This document shows, piece after piece, positions 8,366 to 15,389 of a stretch of 64,000 nt of DNA. This DNA comes from Ensifer adhaerens (GTDB lineage Bacteria > Pseudomonadota > Alphaproteobacteria > Rhizobiales > Rhizobiaceae). The stretch covers positions 494,001 to 558,000 of the forward strand of contig NZ_LGAP01000002.1 of the NCBI RefSeq assembly GCF_001270265.1, in the 5' to 3' direction. The first letter of the stretch is position 1. Each line of letters begins with the position of its first letter. Both the position numbers and the translations under genes were made by a program. Under the pieces are notes generated by a model. It saw only the letters and a list, made by a program, of their open reading frames with translations, had not been told where the DNA came from and did not search any database.

Positions 8366-8593
8366 CTATTTGTTCAGGATCAGTTTGCCTTGGCGGGTGA
8401 TCTTCATGCGGTAGATCGCCCCGTCGTGGGAAATGAGGATCTCGCTTTCGCCGCGAAACAGGTCGCGGCTCTCGACGATCCGCTGGACACGCTGCGCTAA
8501 GGCCGCAGGTTGCGAAAGTCGCGCATGATTGGTGTCGTCGGCTGCCACTGTTCGGTCGTCTCTAGATGGCGGGAGGCGGTGTTTTTCCCGCAT
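8366..8593 (-). CDS. hmuP: HemP/HmuP family hemin uptake regulator
   Basis: 75 residues whose C-terminal half carries the HemP core: RIVESRDLFRGESEILISHD followed by YRMKITRQGKLIL. HmuP proteins of rhizobia are small co-activators needed for heme-receptor expression. It is the first gene of the hmuPSTUV operon; its stop lies 4 bases before the hmuS start. The N-terminal 37 residues are less conserved in character and polar. A TGA-N9-TCA site lies 29 bp upstream. Confidence 0.9.
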   Translation of the reverse strand: MREKHRLPPSRDDRTVAADDTNHARLSQPAALAQRVQRIVESRDLFRGESEILISHDGAIYRMKITRQGKLILNK

Positions 8594-8621
8594 TTCCTGC
8601 CGTGCAATTCGTTTGCTATCT

Positions 8622-8636
8622 TGACTTCATTACTCA
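8622..8636. promoter_or_regulatory. Putative IRO box (RirA-type iron operator), TGA-N9-TCA
   Basis: TGA (8622-8624), nine bases, TCA (8634-8636), flanked by T-rich sequence, in the divergent gap between hmuP and the secreted-protein gene. The IRO motif TGA-N9-TCA is described for RirA-controlled iron genes in Rhizobium. A match this short can arise by chance, but its place in a heme promoter supports it. Confidence 0.5.
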
Positions 8637-8758
8637 TATTTCTTTATGGACGCAATACCGGATCGCCACACTCAACTTAAGATGCTCCGCGCTTGTGGAT
8701 AGATGGCGACGACTTCAACGCTTCGAGCTTCGGAGCGCCGATCGTGAGTGGTATTAGA

Positions 8759-9196
8759 ATGATGCACCTTTCCCGCATGGTTGTTCCCGTGGCCTTCGCA
8801 TTTGCGCTTGCAGCAAGCGGTGTCGGCGCTCAGGACGCTGCGCCCGCCGGCGCGCTCAACATCGAGCTCAACGAGGTCGCGCCGTCGCAGAAGGGCTGCA
8901 AGCTGACATTCGTCGCCGGAAACGAATTCGCTCAGTCGTTGAGCAAAGTTTCCTTCGAGTTCGTGATCTTCGACCAGAAGGGACTGGTCGAGCGCATGGC
9001 GGTGCTCGACTTCCGCGATCTGCCCGCAGGCAAGACCAAGGTCCGGCAATTCGATCTTCCCGGCACGAATTGCGAGGCGGTGAAAAGCCTGCTGATCAAT
9101 GACGCGCCCGCCTGCGTCGGCGACGGCGTTGAGGGCGATGCCTGCATGAAGGGCCTCAAGACCGGCTCGAAGTCCGCGGTCGAACTCAAGGGCTGA
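8759..9196 (+). CDS. Secreted protein of unknown function next to tonB
   Basis: About 145 residues with a clear signal peptide: hydrophobic VVPVAFAFALAASGVGAQ with cleavage likely after GVGA. The mature part has four cysteines (KGCKL, GTNCEA, APACVG, DACMK), suggesting one or two disulfides in the periplasm. I do not recognise a characterised family. It sits 61 bp upstream of tonB on the same strand, divergent from hmuP across an IRO-like site, so a role in heme/iron uptake is possible but unproven. The start could be either of two adjacent ATGs (8759 or 8762). Confidence 0.75.
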   Translation: MMHLSRMVVPVAFAFALAASGVGAQDAAPAGALNIELNEVAPSQKGCKLTFVAGNEFAQSLSKVSFEFVIFDQKGLVERMAVLDFRDLPAGKTKVRQFDLPGTNCEAVKSLLINDAPACVGDGVEGDACMKGLKTGSKSAVELKG

Positions 9197-9257
9197 GATC
9201 GGTTTTCGCGTTGGGTACTGCGTTTGCGTCGCGGCTCGCGGCGGAGGTTAGGCTAGG

Positions 9258-10172
9258 ATGAAGCACACCATCAAATGGATCGGCGCGATCGCGTTCTCCC
9301 TCGTGGCGCATGCCAGTGTTGCCATGTATCTTACCTCCTCGACGCCGGACCAGCCGCAGGACCTGATCGCCGGCGGGGCCGAAGTCGAAGTTGCGATCCT
9401 CGGTGATGCCTTCGAACAGACGTTGCAGTCCGGCGATCCGACGGAAGTCGTCGAGCCGACTGAAGACCTTCCAGACGAAGTCAAGCCGGAGGACATCACC
9501 CCGGTTGAAGACGTCACGTCGACGACGCCGGAGATCACTGCCGAGCAGCCGCATGATTTGATCGCCACCGAAGCCGACGTCATCCTGCCTGCCGAGCAGG
9601 TTCCCACCCTGCAGGTCGCCGAAGCTGTGGTCACTGCCAGCGTCGCGCCGATCGAGACCGTCGTGCCGGTGGAAAAGCCGGAGATCCAGGAGCCGAAGAA
9701 GGAGAAGGTTGAGAAGCCTGAACCGAAGAAGGACCCGGTCAAGAAGAAGAAGGTCACCCGCAAGAAGACCGGCGACAAGGGCGAGCAGGCGCAGAGCCAG
9801 ATCAAGGGCAAGCTGGATGGCGACGAAACGGGGACGTCCACATCCGCGACCGGCAAGAGCCGTGCCTCCGCGGTCGGCAACGCCGACATGTCGAATTACA
9901 ACGGCAAGGTTCGCGCGAAGATAAATCGCCGGTACAAACTTCCTTCCGAAGCGCGCCGCCAGGGCATTTCGGGCACGACGACGGTGAGTTTCACGGTGAC
10001 GGCCGATGGTGGTCTGTCGCGCGTGAGCGTTGCTGGCAGCTCGGGTTCGTCCGTCCTCGACACTGCAGCGCTCGAGGCCGTGCGTCGCGCGGCGCCGTTC
10101 CCTCCCATTCCGGAGGGCGCCGGCCAACGCGCGTTGCCGTTCACAATCCCGATCGCCGCAAACATACGTTAG
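9258..10172 (+). CDS. tonB: TonB family energy transducer
   Basis: 304 residues: an N-terminal membrane anchor (WIGAIAFSLVAHASVAMYL); a long acidic, Pro/Glu/Val-rich periplasmic spacer (about 35-150); a Lys/Pro-rich stretch (PEPKKDPVKKKKVTRKK, about 155-175); and a C-terminal TonB domain (about 215-300) with YNGKVRAKINRRYKLPSEAR and AALEAVRRAAPFPPIPEGAG. It would couple the proton-motive force to the outer-membrane heme receptor. ExbB and ExbD are not in the window. GGAGG sits about 10 bases before the start. Confidence 0.9.
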   Translation: MKHTIKWIGAIAFSLVAHASVAMYLTSSTPDQPQDLIAGGAEVEVAILGDAFEQTLQSGDPTEVVEPTEDLPDEVKPEDITPVEDVTSTTPEITAEQPHDLIATEADVILPAEQVPTLQVAEAVVTASVAPIETVVPVEKPEIQEPKKEKVEKPEPKKDPVKKKKVTRKKTGDKGEQAQSQIKGKLDGDETGTSTSATGKSRASAVGNADMSNYNGKVRAKINRRYKLPSEARRQGISGTTTVSFTVTADGGLSRVSVAGSSGSSVLDTAALEAVRRAAPFPPIPEGAGQRALPFTIPIAANIR

Positions 10173-10239
10173 CCGAGCGGCGGTTTCGGCCGTTCCGGGG
10201 CCGTTGATGGGTCGCCCTTCAAATTTTATGGGGAAAATA

Positions 10240-10254
10240 TGATTATAAAACTCA
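10240..10254. promoter_or_regulatory. Putative IRO box (RirA-type), TGA-N9-TCA
   Basis: TGA (10240-10242), nine A/T-rich bases, TCA (10252-10254), in a locally AT-rich block ahead of the DUF2325 gene. It has the same form as the site in front of hmuP and suggests that the 10393-11464 genes belong to the iron-responsive regulon. Confidence 0.45.
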
Positions 10255-10392
10255 TGTTTATACTTTACTCTGATAATCAAGTTTAATAAGTTGCCGCCGT
10301 GACGCAACCGAACGGTGTGTGTCGAGATCATATCCCGATGCGATCGGTTGCCATGAGGGCCGTCGACGCAGCAATGAGGCGGAGAAGATTGC

Positions 10393-10803
10393 ATGCGCGG
10401 CAAGCGTCACCATAATGCGGCCAAGAACGGCAAGGGTCGTTCCGGCTCCGAGCGGGCCGAGGTCGGCGAAGAGGTCGCCAAGACGACACTCGAAGGCCGC
10501 AGTTTCCTCTATGTCGGCGGGCGCGATTGCCAGGTTGCGCATCTGCGCGAAATCGCCAGTTCCTTCGGCGCCGAGCTGCTCCACCACGATGGCGGCCTTC
10601 GCGAGGCGGTGTCGCGCATCGACCGCGTTCTTCCCTCCGTCGACTGTGTCTTCTGCCCGATCGATTGCATCAGCCACGATGCGTGTCTTCGCGTGAAGAC
10701 CGGCTGCAAGAAGTGGGGCAAGGCCTTCGTGCCTTTGCGCAACGGCTCGAAGTCGAGCCTTGAGCGGGCGCTGCAGGACCTCACCAACAGCCGCAACGAC
10801 TAG
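10393..10803 (+). CDS. DUF2325 domain-containing protein
   Basis: 136 residues. After a basic, low-complexity start the core reads LEGRSFLYVGGRDCQVAHLR, LHHDGGLREAVSRIDRVLP and CVFCPIDCISHDACLRVKTGCKK, then KAFVPLRNGSKSSL, which is the DUF2325 pattern. The cluster of conserved cysteines suggests metal or redox chemistry, but the function is unknown. GGAGAAG precedes the ATG. It sits downstream of tonB and two genes ahead of a heme-monooxygenase-like gene, behind an IRO-like site. Confidence 0.8.
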   Translation: MRGKRHHNAAKNGKGRSGSERAEVGEEVAKTTLEGRSFLYVGGRDCQVAHLREIASSFGAELLHHDGGLREAVSRIDRVLPSVDCVFCPIDCISHDACLRVKTGCKKWGKAFVPLRNGSKSSLERALQDLTNSRND

Positions 10804-10869
10804 GTTTCGCCGAGATATGACGCGCGGAGATGGCGAGCGTCCACCCGCGCGCATGGAGATTTTTTCGAG

Positions 10870-11139
10870 ATGAATGAAGACCGCCCGGAAAAGTGCATGA
10901 TGATAGGCCTGCATAAATTGGCAGCGCAGAATGGCGACGGGCTCGTGCCCGAGCTCTACGAATTGTTGACGCGGCGCTCCCGCATGCTCGAGGAAAACCC
11001 CAACGTCACCGAGTTTCCGTCCTGGGAAACGCGCCGGCCCGGTCGGGATCCTTTCGGGCTTGCGGAGCCGCAGGAGGGCACTATTGTTGCTTTCCCGAGG
11101 GCGGCGAATGACGCGGCTCGCAAGAAAGACAGCGCATAA
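10870..11139 (+). CDS. Small hypothetical protein in the heme/iron cluster
   Basis: 89 residues, no signal peptide or membrane segment. It contains CMMIGLHKLAAQNGDGLVPE followed by LYELLTRRSRMLEENPNVTEF; I do not recognise the family. It lies 66 bp after the DUF2325 gene and ends 10 bp before the monooxygenase gene, so it is probably in the same operon. Codon use is like its neighbours, which argues that it is real. Confidence 0.65.
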   Translation: MNEDRPEKCMMIGLHKLAAQNGDGLVPELYELLTRRSRMLEENPNVTEFPSWETRRPGRDPFGLAEPQEGTIVAFPRAANDAARKKDSA

Positions 11140-11149
11140 GGGGCAGGCC

Positions 11150-11464
11150 ATGTTCTTCGCAATGAACCGTTTTCGTATCGCCATCGGCCAGGAAGAGGCT
11201 TTCGAAGCCGTCTGGAGAGGGCGGGATTCGAGCCTTGCGGACATGCCGGGTTTTGTCTCGTTCCACCTTCTGCGGGGCGAAAGCGTGCCGGAAGAGGGCT
11301 ATACGCTCTTCGTTTCGAACTCGACCTGGAAGGACAAGGACGCTTTCTCGGCCTGGACGAAGTCCGAGAATTTCCGGGCCGCACACAAGAATGCCGGCGA
11401 CAATCGTTCGATGTATCTCGGTCCGCCGAAGTTCGAAGGTTTTTCCGTCGTCGAAGGCGCCTGA
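11150..11464 (+). CDS. Antibiotic-biosynthesis-monooxygenase-fold protein, HmuQ/IsdG-like heme oxygenase
   Basis: 104 residues of the ABM ferredoxin-like fold: MFFAMNRFRIAIGQEEAFEA, then WRGRDSSL, MPGFVSFHLLRG, TLFVSNSTWKDKDAFSAW and SENFRAAH. The Asn near the N-terminus and the late FRAAH histidine fit the IsdG/HmuQ-type heme-degrading enzymes known from Bradyrhizobium and Brucella. In context it would open imported heme to release iron. GGGCAGG lies just before the ATG. Assignment as a heme oxygenase is an inference from fold and neighbourhood. Confidence 0.75.
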   Translation: MFFAMNRFRIAIGQEEAFEAVWRGRDSSLADMPGFVSFHLLRGESVPEEGYTLFVSNSTWKDKDAFSAWTKSENFRAAHKNAGDNRSMYLGPPKFEGFSVVEGA

Positions 11465-11495
11465 TCTCAGGTGCTTTAAACTGGCGCGCTGAGCG

Positions 11496-11864
11496 TCACG
11501 GCGCCTTTCGTGGAAGGAAGGCGCCGATAGAAACGGCAAGCCAGCCGGCCATGATCGTGGTGCCCCCGAGCGGCGCCGACATCGGGAAAAGGCCTTGTCC
11601 CGTGGCGTGACGCATCGCCAGATCGGCGGAAAACAACGCCGTTCCAAAGGCGATCAGCAAGGCTGCGATCGGAGCGGTGCGGAAGCTCGGCCAGGCCGCA
11701 TAAAGCGCGACCAGCGCCGGCGCATGTGCCAGGCACATCGCCGAGATCCCGGCGAGCAGCCTGGGGTCGGTGCCGTGCGAGGCGGCCGCAGCACTGACCA
11801 CCCCGGCAATCCCCATCAATCCGGCGACAAAGAGCGTCGTTGCGCGCAATCCACTGGTCGGCAT
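11496..11864 (-). CDS. DUF423 family inner-membrane protein
   Basis: 122 residues with four hydrophobic segments: ATTLFVAGLMGIAGVVSAAA, CLAHAPALVALYAAW, PIAALLIAFGTALFSADLAM and TTIMAGWLAVSIGAFL. The segment GTALFSADLAMRHATG followed by MSAPLGGTTIMAGWL matches DUF423 (YwdK-like) proteins. Function is unknown. It begins 7 bases after the stop of the truncated hemoglobin gene, so the two are probably co-transcribed. Confidence 0.85.
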   Translation of the reverse strand: MPTSGLRATTLFVAGLMGIAGVVSAAAASHGTDPRLLAGISAMCLAHAPALVALYAAWPSFRTAPIAALLIAFGTALFSADLAMRHATGQGLFPMSAPLGGTTIMAGWLAVSIGAFLPRKAP

Positions 11865-11871
11865 GGTCAGG

Positions 11872-12264
11872 TCATTCCTTGTTCTGCATGTGCAAGGCGA
11901 GGCGGGTGATCGGATCGAGAATGATCTGCCGCAGTTTCAGGTGGGCAACGGTTTCTTCCAGCGCGCGGGTGAAGCAGAGCAGCCATTCGTCGCGCTCCTC
12001 CGGGCCGATTTCGGCGACGAAATGCCGGCGCCGCAGCATGGGATGGCCGCGTTTTTCCAGGTAGATCGGCGGACCGCCGAGCCAACCGGTCAGGTACTCG
12101 TAGAATTTTTCCTCGCTGCCGGAGAGATCCGGTGGATGAACCGCACGACAGCGCGCCGCCTCGGGCAGCGTATCCATCAGTTCGTAAAAGCGATGGGTGA
12201 GCGCACGCACCGTCGGGTCGCCGCCGATCGCTTCGTAGAGTGTCGTCGTTTCCCGCTCTGCCAT
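11872..12264 (-). CDS. Group II truncated hemoglobin
   Basis: 130 residues from the ATG at 12264, behind AAGGAAG. It shows TTLYEAIGGDPTVRALTHRF, YLTGWLGGPPIYLEKRGHPM, LRRRHFVAEIGPEERDEW and the late helix ILDPITRLALH. The HPM-LRRRH segment carries the proximal-histidine region (RxxHxxxxI), and the WLGGP element is typical of group II (trHbO) proteins. Likely roles are oxygen or NO handling. It precedes the DUF423 gene in one transcript, and a RIME-like repeat lies directly upstream. Confidence 0.9.
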   Translation of the reverse strand: MAERETTTLYEAIGGDPTVRALTHRFYELMDTLPEAARCRAVHPPDLSGSEEKFYEYLTGWLGGPPIYLEKRGHPMLRRRHFVAEIGPEERDEWLLCFTRALEETVAHLKLRQIILDPITRLALHMQNKE

Positions 12265-12289
12265 CGCCGCTTCCTTCGTTCCGCTGTCC

Positions 12290-12394
12290 CAGAGCGTTTC
12301 CGCTTTAGATGGTGTCAAGGAAACGCTCCGGCTCGGTGTTCTTGCGCATTTCCGGACGGAAAACCGCTTCGCACTTTTCCTGGAAATGCTCTAG
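12290..12394 (-). repeat. RIME-like palindromic repeat, family A copy 2
   Basis: About 105 bp in the same order as copy 1: AGAGCGTTTCCGCTTTAG, GGAAACGCTC, CGCATTTCCGGACGGAAAAC, then CTGGAAATGCTCTAG. It sits between the divergent hemoglobin and TetR genes. Confidence 0.75.
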
Positions 12395-12469
12395 CCCGCC
12401 AAGACGTGGCGGACAACGGCTTTCCCCAATCGAATTTGCGGCGTTTCGGCGCGGTTCGGCACATCGATC

Positions 12470-12499
12470 TTGACAAACCGTCCAGACGGTATCTTTATA
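12470..12499 (+). promoter_or_regulatory. Promoter with embedded TetR-type operator
   Basis: TTGACA (12470-12475) and TTTATA (12494-12499) with an 18-base spacer. Inside the spacer is a perfect inverted repeat ACCGTC-CA-GACGGT (12477-12490). The start codon of the TetR gene follows 5 bases after the -10, so a bound repressor would block its own promoter and that of the SMR gene. Confidence 0.7.
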
Positions 12500-12504
12500 G
12501 AGGT

Positions 12505-13065
12505 ATGACAGAAGCCCATCGCCGCAAGAAGCAACCCGAGCAGGTCCGCCAGCAATTGCTGGAGGTGGCCGCACGCCTTTCGCACGAGCAGGGCGTGGCC
12601 GGCATCACGCTCGACGCGGTGTCGCACGCGGCAGGCGTCAGCAAGGGCGGGTTGCTGCATCACTTCCCCAATAAGTCAGCGCTGCTCGATGGATTGTTCG
12701 ACGATCTGGTCGCGCGTTTCGATGCGGCGATCGAGGCGGCGATGGCTGACGATCCGGTGGCGCAGGGGCGCTTTACCCGCGCCTATGTCGATGTCTGCTC
12801 GAAGCTCGACCCTGAGGCCGACGTTCCGGGCTGGCGCATGCTGACGATCGCGCTGATTGCCGAGCCGAACCTGAAGATCCGTTGGCGCGAATGGGTCAAT
12901 CGCCGGGCTAAGGAGTTCGCGGAAACCGACGGGTCGCCCAACTGCGTGCTCGCCCGTTTTGCCGCCGACGGCCTGTGGCTCGCCGACCTGATGCAGAGCC
13001 ATGAACTCGATGCCGAGGCGCGCGTTGCCCTGGCTGACAATCTCAAAGCGCTTTCGGCGCGATAG
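12505..13065 (+). CDS. TetR/AcrR family transcriptional regulator
   Basis: 186 residues. The N-terminal helix-turn-helix reads RLSHEQGVAGITLDAVSHAA-GVSKGGLLHHFPNKSALLDGL; the rest is an all-helical ligand/dimer domain with DVPGWRMLTIALIAEPNLKI. It probably represses itself and the SMR efflux gene that begins 17 bases after its stop. A perfect palindrome in its promoter is the likely operator. AGG lies directly before the ATG and mRNA leader length would be very short. Confidence 0.9.
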   Translation: MTEAHRRKKQPEQVRQQLLEVAARLSHEQGVAGITLDAVSHAAGVSKGGLLHHFPNKSALLDGLFDDLVARFDAAIEAAMADDPVAQGRFTRAYVDVCSKLDPEADVPGWRMLTIALIAEPNLKIRWREWVNRRAKEFAETDGSPNCVLARFAADGLWLADLMQSHELDAEARVALADNLKALSAR

Positions 13066-13082
13066 GACGGATGGAGATCAAG

Positions 13083-13424
13083 ATGAACCCCACCATGCTC
13101 TATGCCGTCCTGGTCGTCGCGATCGTCTTCGAGGTGCTTGGCACCTCGGCGATGCAGGCGGCACAGCATTTTACCCGGCTGGTGCCGACCGCAACGATGG
13201 TCATCTGCTATGCCGTCGCCTTCTTCTTTCTGTCCTATACGCTGCGCTACATTCCGGTCGGCATTGCTTACGCAGTCTGGAGTGGCCTCGGCATTGTTTT
13301 GATTTCGTTCGTCGGATACTTCGCCTTCGGCCAGAAGCTGGATCTCGCCGCCATGCTCGGGCTCGGGCTCATCATTGCCGGCGTCGTCGTCCTCAACGTC
13401 TTCTCGAAATCCACGTTCCATTGA
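13083..13424 (+). CDS. Small multidrug resistance (SMR/EmrE-family) transporter
   Basis: 113 residues with four membrane helices. The signatures are IVFEVLGTSAMQAAQHFTRL (the essential membrane Glu is in helix 1), YTLRYIPVGIAYAVWSGLGI (the SMR G/W motif) and MLGLGLIIAGVVVLNVFSK. The family exports cationic drugs or guanidinium-like compounds in exchange for protons. I chose the ATG at 13083 because GGAG sits 6 bases upstream and gives the typical family length; an in-frame ATG exists at 13071. It is in an operon with the TetR regulator. Confidence 0.9.
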   Translation: MNPTMLYAVLVVAIVFEVLGTSAMQAAQHFTRLVPTATMVICYAVAFFFLSYTLRYIPVGIAYAVWSGLGIVLISFVGYFAFGQKLDLAAMLGLGLIIAGVVVLNVFSKSTFH

Positions 13425-13493
13425 TGCCTGGCCACTGACGGCACGAGAGGGCAAAAAGCTCTTGCAAAGGCGCAGCTGCCTCATTAGTTCTAT

Positions 13494-13515
13494 AAATTGA
13501 AACCGCTTTCAATTT
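13494..13515 (+). promoter_or_regulatory. LacI-type operator upstream of the ThuA-like gene
   Basis: A perfect 22-bp palindrome with 9-bp arms AAATTGAAA and TTTCAATTT around CCGC. Its centre GAAACCGCTTTC is typical of LacI-family operators in rhizobia. It lies about 30 bp before the start at 13546, and the regulator at 15390-16406 is the obvious candidate to bind it. Confidence 0.75.
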
Positions 13516-13545
13516 TAACAGCTGCGCATAAACGGGAGTTTGCCG

Positions 13546-14331
13546 ATGCCAATCCGCACAGTCGTATGGGGTGAGAACATCCATGAGCAGACCAACGAGG
13601 TCGTCAGGAGCATTTATCCCAATGGTATGCACAACACGATCGCGGCGGCGCTGAACACCGACGTTTCGATCGAAGCGACGACGGCCACGCTGCAGGAGCC
13701 GGAGCATGGCCTGACCGAGGAGCGGCTGGCCAATACCGACGTGCTTCTGTGGTGGGGGCACAAGGATCACGGTGCCGTCAGCGACGAGGTGGTCGAGCGC
13801 GTGGCAAAACGCGTCTGGGAAGGCATGGGCCTGATCGTTTTGCATTCCGGCCACTTCTCCAAAATCTTCAAGCGGCTGATGGGCACGCCCTGTGCACTCA
13901 AGTGGCGCGAGGCCGGCGAGCGCGAGCGTCTCTGGGCGATCAATCCCCGCCATCCGATCGCCGACGGCATCGGCGAGAACTTCGTGCTCGAAAACGAGGA
14001 GATGTATGGCGAGCAGTTCTCCGTGCCGGAACCGCTGGAGACAGTGTTCATCTCCTGGTTTGCCGGTGGCGAAGTGTTTCGTTCGGGCCTGACCTGGCGC
14101 CGTGGTGCCGGCAACATCTTCTATTTCCGACCGGGCCACGAGACCTATCCGACCTATCATGACGCCAATGTCCAGAAGGTCCTGCGCAATTCGGTAAAGT
14201 GGGCCTACAACGCCGACAATCGCTACACGGCGATCCATGATGCCCCGAACGTGCCGGTCGAACATGCGCTGGAGCCGATCGTCGAGCGTGGGCCGAAGCT
14301 GCACCAGGCCGGCGAAGCGGGTTACAGGTGA
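13546..14331 (+). CDS. ThuA-like protein (trehalose utilisation family, class I glutamine amidotransferase fold)
   Basis: 261 residues starting [13 protein letters not shown], with [60 protein letters not shown] and [20 protein letters not shown]. These are ThuA-family motifs. In S. meliloti, ThuA works with ThuB in turning trehalose-type disaccharides into 3-keto derivatives. GGGAG precedes the ATG; a TTG six bases upstream is less likely. The stop overlaps the start region of the next gene, a Gfo/Idh dehydrogenase, as in thuAB. No sugar transporter accompanies the pair, so the substrate may differ. Confidence 0.85.
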   Translation: MPIRTVVWGENIHEQTNEVVRSIYPNGMHNTIAAALNTDVSIEATTATLQEPEHGLTEERLANTDVLLWWGHKDHGAVSDEVVERVAKRVWEGMGLIVLHSGHFSKIFKRLMGTPCALKWREAGERERLWAINPRHPIADGIGENFVLENEEMYGEQFSVPEPLETVFISWFAGGEVFRSGLTWRRGAGNIFYFRPGHETYPTYHDANVQKVLRNSVKWAYNADNRYTAIHDAPNVPVEHALEPIVERGPKLHQAGEAGYR

Positions 14332-14336
14332 GCGCC

Positions 14337-15380
14337 ATGCGTCTTCTCGTAGTTGGAACCGGTGGCATGGCCAACAGCCATGCCGAAGCCTTCGCTCAGA
14401 TCGAAGCTGTGGAAATGGTCGGGGCGGTCGACGTCGACCCCAAGCGCGCCAGCGGCTTTGCCGAGAAACACGGCATTGCCAATACATTCACCTCGCTCGA
14501 CGAGGCGATTGCCTGGGGCAAGTTCGATGCGGCGACGAACGTGACGCCCGACAAGGCGCATCACCCGACGACGCTGGCGCTGCTTGCCGCCGGCAAGCAT
14601 GTGCTGTGCGAAAAGCCGCTTGCGGAAAACTATGCCAAGGCTGCGGAAATGGCCGATGCCGCGGAGCGATCCGGGCTGGTGACCATGGTCAACCTGACCT
14701 ATCGCAACGTCGCGCCGCTGCAGAAGGCGAGGGCGATGGTGCTGGCCGGCGACGTCGGCAAGCTGCGTCACCTCGAGGCTTCCTACCTGCAGAGCTGGCT
14801 CGTCTCCAAGGCGTGGGGCGACTGGGCAACGGAATCGCAGTGGCTCTGGCGGCTGTCGACCAAACACGGCTCGAACGGCGTTCTGGGCGATGTCGGCATT
14901 CATATTCTCGACTTTGCGGGCTATGGGGCCGGCACCGATGCCGAGCGGATCTTCGCGCGGCTGAAGACCTTCGACAAGGCGCCGGGAAACCGCATCGGCG
15001 AATATGACCTCGACGCCAATGACAGTTTCGTCATGACCGCCGAGTTCGGGAACGGCGCCATGGGCGTGATCCATGCGAGCCGCTGGGCGACCGGCCATCT
15101 CAACGAGTTGCGGCTGCGGCTTCATGGCGACAAGGGGGCACTGGAGGTGGTGCATACGCCTGACGGCTCGACGCTTCGTGCCTGCCTCGGCGGCGACGTC
15201 GAAACGGCAACCTGGCGCGATGTCGATGCCGGCACGGTGCTGACCAACTACCAGCGGTTTGCGGCCGCCGTCAGCGAGGGCAAGACGGTCGAGCCCGGCT
15301 TCCGCCATGCCGCAAACTTGCAGAAGGTGCTCGATCTGGCGATGGAGAGCGAGGCCGAAAGGCGCGAACTCTCGGTCTGA
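14337..15380 (+). CDS. Gfo/Idh/MocA family dehydrogenase (ThuB-like partner)
   Basis: 347 residues. The N-terminal Rossmann domain has VVGTGGMANSHAEAF and the catalytic-lysine motif LCEKPLAENYAKA. The C-terminal alpha/beta domain has LGDVGIHILDFAGYGAG with its conserved Asp/His, and MGVIHASRWATGHLNELRLR. The family oxidises or reduces sugar ring carbons with NAD(P). The GTG at 14328 would overlap the ThuA-like stop (GTGA); the ATG at 14337 gives a canonical N-terminus. It is the second gene of the LacI-controlled pair and ends 9 bp from the convergent regulator. Confidence 0.87.
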   Translation: MRLLVVGTGGMANSHAEAFAQIEAVEMVGAVDVDPKRASGFAEKHGIANTFTSLDEAIAWGKFDAATNVTPDKAHHPTTLALLAAGKHVLCEKPLAENYAKAAEMADAAERSGLVTMVNLTYRNVAPLQKARAMVLAGDVGKLRHLEASYLQSWLVSKAWGDWATESQWLWRLSTKHGSNGVLGDVGIHILDFAGYGAGTDAERIFARLKTFDKAPGNRIGEYDLDANDSFVMTAEFGNGAMGVIHASRWATGHLNELRLRLHGDKGALEVVHTPDGSTLRACLGGDVETATWRDVDAGTVLTNYQRFAAAVSEGKTVEPGFRHAANLQKVLDLAMESEAERRELSV

Positions 15381-15389
15381 TGGAAAGTC

